Assembly: GCA_026122225.1 (NCBI GenBank) | Contig: JANEZZ010000303.1 | Coordinates: forward strand, 565,501-629,500 | Reading direction: 5' to 3' | Origin: Heloderma charlesbogerti | Taxonomy: Eukaryota; Chordata; Lepidosauria; Squamata; Helodermatidae | Length of the DNA stretch: 64,000 nucleotides | Part shown: in pieces, positions 32,701 to 44,700 of the stretch | How the letters are laid out: each line of letters opens with the position of its first letter | Numbering within the stretch: position 1 is the stretch's first letter | Position numbers and translations under genes: made by a program | The notes under the pieces: generated by a model | What the model was told of the DNA's origin: nothing | The model's input: the letters and a program-made list of their open reading frames with translations, nothing else | Database searches by the model: none

Positions 32701-35700
32701 TCGGTCCCTGCTTTTCCTTGGGCGATGGGGGAGTTAACCCATCATGGGATGCCTTCCTCACACCAACCTGGAGAAAATGGTATTCATTACAAAGCCTAAC
32801 ATTGCAAATGAAAAGCAGAGTAGGGTTTCCCATCAGTACTTGGGCAGACAGGTTAATCAACTAATATGTGACAATTATAATGGGTTAAAAAGAGTACTAT
32901 CTTGGAGTGGTAGCCTGCCCTTTAGACTAAGTCTGTCACAACCACCACTGATAAGTCAGCATGCAGTGGGACTACAGGCTACATACATCCATTGTTTATC
33001 AGCTCTACACACTTTAATCCTTTAACTGTTCTTTGTATATTCATAATAAGTTCTAAGAAGTGCACCCCTCTCTCCCAAAGAAAAGCACTTTTTAAGACAT
33101 AAGAAGGCAATCTCAATCACTCCATCAGTGTTTGTTTTAGAGTTACAAATCTACTTGATTAAGCTACAGAAAAAGCCTCCAATGTCTGACAGGTCTCATC
33201 ACGTCCATAATAACTTGTTTAAAAAAGCATAATAACTTGTTTAAAAAAGGAAAAGTGGAAGCTTTTGGTCACCAACAGGTTTATTATTGCAGAAACCATA
33301 AAGTGTTCTACTAAGTGGAGAAATGGAAAGTCAACTGATAGAAGTTTTTCCCACAGCGCTCGCAGAAGGCCAAGATTCCCAACGTAGTCCTGAGTCTATT
33401 CACAAGAGGTGTAAAACATGTACATGAGGCTCTGTGGGGAAATATCTCTTCAAACACATATGAATTAATATATCATGGTTATGCTGTCTGCAGTAACATA
33501 CAGTCATGCACGCACTGCACCAGCTCTATATTCTATATTAGATAACCTATTTTTTCTTCGGAGTTCATTAGTTTCCTGTAACTAACCTAACAAATGATAT
33601 GTGAAAACTAGATCAGTCCATCATTTCTCTGGACCAGAGTGAGCAACAAGATGCCTGAATGCACATTCTGGACCTATAAGTTATAGCTGAGTTCCTGAGA
33701 AAGATCCTTTTTATGTTAAGGATAGCAAAGATAACTGTGAAAGCATATTGGCCAAGCTCTAAACAGTTAGAAACCAGCAAGTTATTTCTGAAGTCCACAT
33801 TCACAAAGTTCTTTTTGATACTCTGAATTTCTAAATTAAGCATCATGATCTTTCAGGAGCTGACACATATTGGTAACAGGTTCACAAATTCTGTCAAAGC
33901 ACACAGCACACCCACCATCTGTTGTGTTTTTGTCCATAATAGCAGGAGCCAAACAAATAAGCTATGCTACTGATAAAAATATCAAAATGGTTTTCATCAC
34001 TTATTTTTTATAATGCTCACCATAGCCAGAGGTGTAATTGGGGCCTCTCCGTCCTCTACCTCTTCCACTATATGACCTGGAGCCTTGTACGGAAGAAGGA
34101 TTGCTCTCATCAGTGGTATAACCCTTCTCCTTTTCCAGACCTCTGGTAGATGAAGGTCTGAAACCCATGCCAATTTGACGTAGCTGCTCATCAATTTGGA
34201 GCCTCTCCATCCGTAGCTGTTCCACTTCCTGCATTGTTAAATTAAATATAAGCAAGTCCACAGTGTTGCTTTCCACCCCCATCCACACTGCTGAATTTTT
34301 TAAACACATTTCTATCCGTTTTTTAACATTCAAAGCAGCTAAAAATCATATTCATCTTAAGATCCAAATAATCCAAATAAATGATCAAATTTGCAGATGA
34401 CACAAAATTGGGAGGGATAGCTAATACTTTGGAAGACAGAAACAAAATTCAAAGTGATCTGGATAGACTGGAGCGCTGGGCAGAAAACAACAGAATGACA
34501 TTTAATAGGGACAAATGCCAAGTTCTGCACCTAAGAAAAAGAAACCAAATGCACAGTTACAAGATGGGGGATATGTGGCTCAACCACACTACAAGCGAGA
34601 AGGATCTTGGAATTGTTGTGGATCACAAGCTGAATATGAGCCAACAATGTGATGTGGCTGCAAAAAAAGGCCAATGCTCTTTTGGGCTGCATTCATAGAA
34701 GCATCGCTTCCAAATCCCGGGAAGTACTAGTTCCCCTCTACTCAGCACTGGTTAGGCCTCATCTGGAGTACTGTGTCCAGTTCTGGGCACCACACTTTAA
34801 GAAGGATGTAGCCAAGCTGGAGAGCGTTCAGAGGAGGGCAACAAAGATGATCAGGGGACTGGAAACAAAGCCCTATAAGGAGAGACTGAAAGTACAGGGC
34901 ATGTTTAGCCTTAAGAAGAGAAGACTGAGGGGAGATATGATAGCACTCTTCAAGTACTTGAAAGGTTGTCACAGAGAGGAAGGCCAGGATCTCTTCTTGA
35001 TCATCCCAGAGTGCAGGACACGGAATAATGGGCTCAAGTGACAGGAAGCCAGATTCCGGCTGAACATCAGGAAAAACGTCCTGACTGTAAGAGCAATACG
35101 ACAATGGAACCAATTACCTGGGGAGGTGGTGGGCTCTCCCACACTTGAGGCCTTCGAGACGAGGCTGGACAGCCATTTGTCAGGGATGCTCTGACTTGGA
35201 TTCCTGCCTTGAGCAGGGGATTGGACTCGATGGCCTTGTAGGCCCCTTCCAACCCTACTATTCTATGATTCTATGATTCTATGATTCTAAGTGCATAGTG
35301 CTCCAAGGGCAATAGTACTTTTGATGACTGGACTGCAAGTCCCACTAAAAGCCAACATGATATAATGTACTCCAATATCATGGTTATGTTTTGGATAGCT
35401 TTGGTTCACATTGCTTTCAGAACATTTGCTATATGTTGTTTGCTCCTCTCTGTGTGTGGAGATCTAATAGAGATTTCCATCAATCCTTTGTATGCAGCAG
35501 ACCTCAAGGCTGTTATTCAGTTATGTATAAGTCAGATTTGTTTGGTTCTACTTTGTTAAGAGTAATAATGAGAATGTCCTTCACGAGTCATATTACTGTG
35601 CATTCTTGAAAAGCTGTGTAATGACAAAATGAAAAAGATGAAAAAACAGAAATCTGGTTGGAACAAGCTCAAACCAGATGGAAGTCAGGCTTTTATGCAG

Positions 35701-38700
35701 GAAGTGGGGGGGGGGGCAGAGACAGCAGCATCAGTACGGAACATAAAGACAACCAGTTGTGACAACCATGATGGCAACATACCAGAGTTAACTGGAGATT
35801 TCCACCCAGATGCATTTGGAAGACCTGTAAACGCTGAAGCAGTATAATCTGGCCCCTATTCAACCTGGGATGATTTTTAGCAGAACCTACAAGGATTCCC
35901 AGCTATACAGCAGCTGCACATCAGTTCCCCATTTAAATTGCAATAGTTTAAGACAATGACTGCTACACAGGTAGAAGTGCAGTATGAGGCAATGCCAATA
36001 TGTTTTCCAATAAGCCGTCAGGGGGCTTACACTTCGAGGCCTTTGAGGAGGGTCAATATATTCCATCATACTTCATGTCAGCCATTTGACAGCCACAACT
36101 ATCAATGAATTGGTATCACTGAAGTTCTACACAACTCAAAGCCATATAATTTAAATGCAGCGCAATTATTCCCCCCTGTTGTGTATCTCTTCAATGACGT
36201 AAATTCCCCCTGCCTCTCTCAGCTTGGAGACAGGGACTGGTCAACAGCTGGTTGGCCACTGTGTGAACAGAATGTTGGACAAGATGGACCCTTAGTCTGA
36301 TCCACATGGCTCTTCTTATGTTCTTATGACTCAGCCGGTGTTAGAAGGAGCAGCTCCTCCCAGTGCCAACCAAGTCAAGCACCTCTTGCTATCCCCATCA
36401 TGGGCAGCAAGAGCACCAAGGATGACCCAGCCACTGCTGGAAGAAGCCACTCCTACCGAGGCCCTGGCTTCACACATGCCCACATTGCTGCTGTTATCTC
36501 CAATTTATGATTTTCCTGTGCACCGGGGATTCCTCCAAGGGGTGGGGGCTGGGAAGCCAAGCCTTGCCCCTGGAGGAATCCATACAGGGGCTTTGCTGGC
36601 CAGATGGGGAACATCCATGGGTTGGATTTTAAACAAACAAAATTAGTTTAATACTGGGTACAAAATGAACAAAGTATCTGCAACTAGGGTAAGAATTTCT
36701 ACAAAACCTAAAACGGGAGCAGTTAATCAAGGAAAATCCTGTCTTTACCACAAACAATGCTTACCTTCAAATAGGCAATATGGTATTCAAGAAGTACTTG
36801 GACATTCCCAATGCTTTCTTTAGTGCCCACAAAGACGAATGGAACCATCCCCTACAAAGATAAAATACAATTTTCAAACATACATAAACCAAGTCATAAG
36901 CAAATTATGTCTACAATCCACTGTGCAGTTATCACAGTTAAGCCCATTTTAGCAAGACCCAAGTGTAACAGTCTGCTGGATTGCAGACTCTTCATTATTT
37001 TTGAGTGAGTAGCTACACCACCCTTCAAACAATCCCCATGCACAGCTCTTTATCCTATCTGTGGACTGTGTGTCTGTATGCCTATTGGGGGATGGATATG
37101 TGTAAGGAGCATCCATCTCTAAACACAGCATATTGTCACAGTTTCCAACTTGTCTGTGTATATTTTATGAATACGTAAACTGAATAGCAGTCAGAATTAT
37201 AACCTAACTTTCAGATCCTAAGTTGAGTGAGGCAAAGGCAGTCTTGGCTTGGAATGGTTTTTTTCATCACCAGTTGTTGGAAATGACTGAAAAGAGAGTG
37301 TTGCCTGACACTGTAATATCCCTGCTTGTACGGAGTCAAATGGGTCGTCCTCCACCCCCATAAATTAGCTTTTCAAACATTTGAATATTGAAATATTTAA
37401 TAGGTCATTTGTGTCTTAATAATTAGCACAATAAAAATGGGAAAAAATTATCATACTTGTAAAGCCAATTCATCACAAATTGGACACCACGATTAGTGCA
37501 GTTCCATTAGTTGATGCATCCAGAGCACCATCTGGTCCAGTTTTATTGGATGCGTTTCAGTTATTGAGGCCCAAGGATGCGGACAAGATGCTTGGCCAAA
37601 TCAGATTGATCACCAGTGTGCTCGACCCTTTCCCTTCATAGCTCATCACATCAAATAAGGAGGGGATATTCAGCTGGATCCAGAAGGTTGTAAATTCCTC
37701 AAGAGAGGGAGTGGTTCTGATCTCTTTAAAACAGGCACTAATTAGGCCACGCCTGAAAAACCCTAACCTGGACCTGGGGATGTTAATAGGTATAGGCCAG
37801 TGGCTAGCATCCCCTTCCTGGGCAAGGTGTTTGAGTGGGTGGTTGCAGGACAACTCCAGGCACTCTTGAATGAAATGGATTATCTAGATCTATTTCCACT
37901 GGGCTTCAGGCCTGGTTTTGGAACGGAAACTGCCTTGGTTGATGATGGGATGACCTTTGCTGGGAGAGGGACAGGGGGAGTGCAACTCTGTTGATTCTCT
38001 TGGGACCTCTCAGCAGCTTTCTATACCATCGACCATGGTATCCTTCTGGATAGGTTGTCTGAGCTGGGAATTGGAGGCACTGCAGTGGTTCTGCTCCTAC
38101 TTGGATGGCCGACTCCAGAATCAGCTATGCTGCTGGGGGATTATTGCTCTGTGCCTTGGCAGCTATGCTATGGGGTTCCACAGGGCTCTATTCTATCCCC
38201 TATGCTGTTCAACATCTACATGAGACCACTGGGGAACGTTATCCAGAGGTGTGGGCTGAGGTGTCATCAATATGCAGATGACACACTCCAGCTGTACCAT
38301 TCTTTCTCATCAAATCCAGGCGAGACAGTGGCTGTTCTGAATCAGTGCCATTACTTCTCCAGCTGCACTGGCTGCCAGTCCAGGCCCACGCCCAATTTGA
38401 AGTACTGGTATTAACATTCAAAGCCCTAAATGGCTTGGGGCCAGGTTATCTGAAGGATCGTCTCCTCCCATATGTACTTGCCCAGACCCGAAAATTATTT
38501 TCAGGGGTCTGTCTCTGGGAGTCCCCGCCAAAGTAAGTAAGGCAGGTAGCTACCAGGAAGAGGGCCTTTTCTACAGTGGCACCCTGGCTGTGGAATGAGC
38601 TCCCTAGAGAAGTTCACCTGCTGCCTATGATGTGCTGTTTTCGACACCAAGCGAACACCTTTTTATTTTTCCAGCATCCTAGTGTTTTAGCTTTGTTGTT

Positions 38701-41700
38701 TTGCTGCTGTTACTGTATTTTAAATCTCTACATTGCTGTTAGGTTTTATTCTGGTTGTATTTTTATATTGTCATTTTTGTATTTTATACAGAGAGCTTCG
38801 GCTATTGGGCGGTATAGAAATGAAATAAATAAAATAAATAAAATAAATAAATTATATTGTTTTTATGATGTACTTTGTGGTTTTAATTTTTGTGAACAGC
38901 CCAGAGAGCTTCGGCTATTGGGCAATACAGAAATGTAATGAATAAATAAATAATGCCCCCATACTAATAATAGCCAAAGTTCTTTATCCATTCAATATAC
39001 ATTGGCTGTTATTGGCACGGGATGCTATGCTTGACATGGTTTTGCACTGTCAATGAGTCGCTTCAGTTGGATAACGTCCCCTACCCTTTTCAATGTCTGC
39101 AAAGAGGCTGCAGCAACCACACACTGCTTTTGAAGCCCCCACAGGAGGATGGTCTGCAGTGCCCAGAGTTGTTGCCCATCTCTCCCCTGTAATAAGGCTA
39201 GCCTAACAGGGAATGAAAACCCCATTTTGCATCAAGTTAAACATAACAACTTTTAGTATGTTGTTTCTTATGTTTATCTGAATGTGATCTCAAAAAATAA
39301 TTTCTTCTGCAATAATTTTAACGCATGCATGCATTTTTCACTCTGTTTACTGCAGTAAATTGCCCTCTCCTGCTGTTGTCTGCCAGCAACTGGTATTCAG
39401 AGGCATACTGCTTTTAATCTTGTATTTTGAGAGACTGCATGGTTTCCTTAGAAGGATCTTGGACTGATCTTCACCTGCAGTGTGCAGCCATAGGATAACA
39501 CTGTGTGTTCTAGGTTGCATTCAGTTCTTTGGCAGATGTGCAAGAGGTTCAATGGATAAGTTGATGTGGACAGGTAGGAAGATGGATAACCACTGCATTA
39601 ATTATTCTCAGTCCATATATGATGGACACGCATTTGCTTTTGGCCTTCCATAGGCATTTGGATGGCATTATGGAAAACAGGATGCTGAACTCGATAGGTC
39701 TTTGGTCTCATCCAGTAGGGTTTTTATGTTCTTATATATAGTTTTTGAAAATCACTGATCTAATGTATTAAAAGGCATCCATCATACATACATCAGACTG
39801 CATCAAGGCATTGATTAACTGAAAGACACCTGAAGTGGCAATTCTCTGTTAGTTCTTTCAGATCATAGAGTAACTCAGTAAGTTCTATGCCCCATTTTTA
39901 CGATTGTGCTGTACTGCTAATCCTGAAACTACATGTTAAGCTTAATATTGATAGAAGTGTCACTGACAAAAAAACATAGAGTTAAAACTTAAGCAAGGGT
40001 GAAATCGTACATCTTCTCTGGGAAGTTTGTTCTCGTTGTCTCCTTCAATTCTCACTCTCACAACTCCAGACTTGTCCACGATCTCCTGAATAACTTTTCC
40101 ATTTTTGCCAATAACTTTTCCTTTAACACATAAAGACGATTAAATTTTGAACCACCATTGAGGATAGTTGCTCAAATAAACCATCAACAAGAAAAATAGC
40201 TAAAAGATTAAGAATACCTCCTTTTATCATCTTAGAACAATTAACAGACAAAGACAATACATAAATAGCAACCAGTGCAATACTTTGAAGTGTACAAATC
40301 CTTTACAGTTATGTATGTACTTCAGAACCTCACATGAGATTTGAACATTTTAAGGAAATCCCAAACCACCAGCATATTCAGTTGGTAACTTGGGAATGGA
40401 CCAAAGAACAGCAACAAAGAACTTATTTAAAAAACATTATTATTTTATTTAAACACCCCATTTTTCTTTATAAAATGAACTCAAAGCAGCTTATCAAGAA
40501 GTTCATAACATATATAACACACAGTTACAAACAACAAATTATTCCATATTTATTTCTAAGGGGCTTTCAGAGGCTCCCATTAATACAGACACAGTCCAAC
40601 AAACTCTCCCAGGGACTGAATGTGGAATACAATATACCATTTAAGAATAAGGAAGAAAAGGGAGATTTTGTCTTACATGCTATATCTCCTTTCTGGGCAT
40701 AAGCTGAGAAAAAATCTGAAAGTGTAAAGTCTACTTCCTCAGGACCAAAAGGCAGGAAGTAAACCTTACCCAAAGAGGAGGACTCTTTTCCCCTAATCTG
40801 AAACAGCAACAGCTTGGAACACAGAACTTTTAATATGGAAGGAACAAAAAGATAAAAGGGGCAATGAAGCTGACCCCAAGCCATCTCCCCAACCCATGGA
40901 GGAGCAGGTGCACAGTTTGGGGGCATTCCTGGATCCAGTACTGCTTTGGAATTCCAAGGTGGTGGCTATGGCCAGGAGTGCTTTTTGCCAGTTTCAGCTA
41001 GTGCACCAGCTGTCCCCTTTTGCTGGAGAAGATATGGCCACACTGATACATGCCATAGCCAACTCCCTATTAAGACTACTACAACACACTCTACATAGGA
41101 CTGCCCTTGAAGTATGTTTGGAAACTGCAGCTGGTGCAAAATGTGACAGTCAGACTATTTTCTGGCATGCATTATTTACAAATATTACATCAGTCTTACA
41201 ACAGTTGCACTGGCTGCCAATTTGTTTCTGGGCTCAATTCAAGTTGTTGAGGGGAAAGTGCTGCCTACTCTTGCTTCCTAGTCTAGACAGAAATGGACTG
41301 GAGATAGGGAGTCCACTTGTTTGGTAAGGTCTGCTTCACTTCCCTATCTCTTAGTGCCAGTGACTTCCCCACTTCCAGAATGCTTCTCTGCACATATCCA
41401 GAAAAAGCAACCTGTTGCAGAAACAACATTATCCCTATATATTCAACTGCTTCAGCTGCCAATATACAGCAGCTTCATATGTGATATTAAAGCGTGGGGG
41501 GGGGGGCACACATACATGTTTTCATAGTGAATGGCCTCTTTCCCCACAGCTATACAATTGTGTTAAATTTTATCAGTACTACATACCCACAAGACTCCTA
41601 GGAACCTGAATAAAGTCCTCTACAAATTCCAAATAGCTCCTAGCCTTTTTTACTGCCTCAGCACTCTGGAAATGAACAGAAACGATTTGTGAATGCAATG

Positions 41701-44700
41701 CATTAAAAATTAAAACCTCTCCCAAAAGTTAGAACTCGTTTAGGCAACACACCCTTAATATACAATGTGAGAATGGTAAATATAGTTTGCAACTTTAAAA
41801 TACAAGAAGCAATTCCTGTCATCTATGACTACCAGGTTAGTGCTTAAATACAAGGCTGGGAGAAGACTATATTCCCACAACACTGAAATCAGATTACCAC
41901 CTGCAGTTCACATGAAAATGCATAGAACAGTGTATGTTTCTATATAAGGAATATTTGTAAACAGGCAAGTAAATTTCCTAAGTCAAAGAACATACAAAAA
42001 GTTATGTAAATATCCAAGAGCCACAGCCCATCATTTCAATTTTCTCCTCAGTATTTGTCCCATCCCCACCACCATGACAACACTTCTTTTTCTGTCACCA
42101 ATCTACCTTCCTCTTAGCTTGCTGCTCCTTTAGTGATCCCCAATTCCCTAGTATTCCTAGCACAGCAGTATGCTTCTCACACAGTGCTGTCATCACCAAC
42201 TTTCAGCCCAAAAATTTTGTTGAAAGAGAGGCAGCAGAATGGACATCTAGTCTCATTTTGAATTGCTCCAGCACAATCAGTATATATGCCTCTAAGCCAC
42301 TCGGGCTGTTCACAAGTAACAACAACCCATTGGTCCATTGGTTCAAAAACCAATGAGCTGTTGGGAATGTGCGAGAGCACTGCCCGTAGCATGCCTGCCT
42401 CTTCCACTTTATAGCACAACCCACAATCAGCTCCTTTGTAGGTTGTGTAGTGTGATGTGCAAACCTGGACAACTGGGTTGTTTAGAGACTAAGCAACCCA
42501 GTAGTTAACCCAACAACAAACCATGGGTTGTACCTATGTACGAACCAGGTCAGTTTGGAGGCCCCTGCATTATACTGAAGATGCAATCGTTACAGAAAAG
42601 ATGCATTAGCATATCTTATCTGGATGAAGTATCACATTGTCACACACTTCATCTGTAACCCCATTTGCCACACTGGCAAAAAAACAAACACACCTCTATG
42701 GGTCTATGGGTCATATTAGTAAGTGCAAGATGGGAGGATATTGGTCTAGCATTAAAATGCACAAGTGGAGACTTGGGAAAACTACCCCATTTTACTGCAA
42801 GCATTCTCCTTCCCCAACAAAGGAATGGGACACTTGTAGTCTCCAGTTTATTGAGGCAAGCCCACTAGGTCTCTTTTCAACCCTAAAGCAGGAGGCATTA
42901 CTCCATCCTCCAGAAAGGCCATCATGTCTTCTTCTACTTCATTCTGATGTATCCTACCAGCTACTGGTGGCAATTAGCCCCTGGGAAGAATGTATCCTCC
43001 ATAATCCAGCACAGGTGTTAAGTCCATCTATGTGGATAATACAAGTGAAAATAAAGCAGTGATTACAAGTTTCACCATATGGATTTCTGTACAATGGAAC
43101 AAGTAAAAGGAGAAACAGATAAAGAAGTAGCAATGGCATTCTGTACAGACAGTATTCCCTTCCAGCAAATGATGATGTCTCTTTAATGGTAATTGGAATT
43201 TGTGTATTCACCTCATTCCAGATTCAGGCTTCAAAGCAACCAATCAAGAAGTAGAATACCACACATTTACTAAAAATAAGAATTCTCCTGTTCCCTTTTA
43301 CCTCTCCATAGATCCTGAAAGTTCCAGTATCTTCCTCAAGCTCAATTGCAGTAACTCCTGGAACCTTCCTTGCTTGCTGTATGTTACTACCATGTGTTCC
43401 TATTGCAAGTCCCATTAAATCTTCTCTGACAACAAATTCCTCATGAAATGCTGCTGCAAGCTGTTTCGTGCACTAGGGAGAAGGCAAAGAAATTTGTTTA
43501 CTACAGCAAGGCCTTCAAACATGAGCACAGCTAAGTGACTACATCAACACTTGAATTGGCGGTGGGAAGCAATTATGAGGACAACTCACTTCTAGATGTT
43601 TTGTGGCTTCTTCATTTCTTGACATGAGCATCAACTTGGTTCGAATGCTGCGCAAATGCATGTCACTCAGTATACTCACTCTTTTCACCGTTGCCTCAGT
43701 GGCAGACTGCAAAAAACAGCATTTCCATTTTTCAGGCGAAGTTATACCAAGAGAGTAATCATTCTATTTAACATTAGTTTTGTTACTGTTTATTTCAAGC
43801 TTTCGAAAAATGTTAGTCTCTTACTGTTAAGAAGGGAACAAAATTAATGGATATTTGTTTTTTAGTTAATTTAGTTTTTTGAAGTTAAACTGTGGGGTCA
43901 GACGAGAAGAAACAGATTTATTCTTGTCATTGTATCAGGATACTGAGATCCATATTGCTTTAATGGCAAGAGGGTTAGCAAATTTTATGCTACTGGATGG
44001 CAAACAAGCACATAGGACTACTTTGTTTGATGCAGCTTGACCTATTTTTGGCACAAAGCCATACCCAATCAGATGAAACAGCTATGGCATAGGAGCTGTA
44101 CACACCAAGTAATGCAAGCCACCTTTGCAAAAGTCCCCACTTAGCATTTCACTTCATGAACCTGTTGTCTTACTCTCCGCTATACGTAGAACAAGCACCA
44201 AGGCCAAACTGGTACAAATGAGATCCTCTGCCTGCAACTCTCTACCTTTCAATCTACCCTAAAGCAAATTTGTCATTCACAGGCAGATGTTACCTCAATA
44301 TACCCAAGTAAGAATGTATTTTCACTTTGTCCCGGTTTGTAACGACAACCCATGGGTGCTTCCCACATGCTTGCCACTGAAACAACGAGTTTTAACCCAT
44401 GGCTTAAAACTCAGCGAGCACGTGGGAGGCGCTCCCACATGGCCCCAAACATGGGTTAATTATGGTTCATTGTTACATGCAAATTGGGTCTTTATCTCAC
44501 TCACATACAGAATCAAGCAGGAAGCATAACATTAACAGAAAAGCAAGACTAAACTTTGACACTGAACGAAAAAGAAAATATATCTTACCAGTACTATTAA
44601 CTGAGCTGTTTCAGCCTGGTAAAAAATTCTGCAGGCTCCTACAGCTTTCTTAAAATCCTTATGAGCACTTTCATTAGCACACCTAGAGAAATCCATTTAT

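Larger units (their letters stand above)
27260..32780 (-). mobile_element. DIRS-like tyrosine-recombinase retrotransposon, about 5.5 kb, inside FXR1 intron 12
   Basis: Minus-strand coding remains run gag-like (about 32450-30531), reverse transcriptase (30601-29900), RNase H (about 29500-29270) and tyrosine recombinase (about 28750-27500). RT motifs include [33 protein letters not shown] and [15 protein letters not shown]; the YLDD site reads YLDY in a following frame. RNase H shows [12 protein letters not shown] and [14 protein letters not shown]. The recombinase shows SACRISAL with the catalytic Arg, and [20 protein letters not shown]. Inverted terminal repeats of about 100 bp (27292-27392 and 32667-32770) and an internal complementary region at about 27623-27722 fit the DIRS architecture. 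There are many stops and frameshifts. It has the same orientation as FXR1. Confidence 0.93.

Noticed and set aside
34001..34333. 110-aa ORF as a stand-alone gene
   Set aside because: It is FXR1 exon 12 plus intron on both sides. Splice signals and the downstream exon show the true limits.
43224..43415. 63-aa ORF as a separate gene
   Set aside because: It is FXR1 exon 8 read through its donor into the intron.
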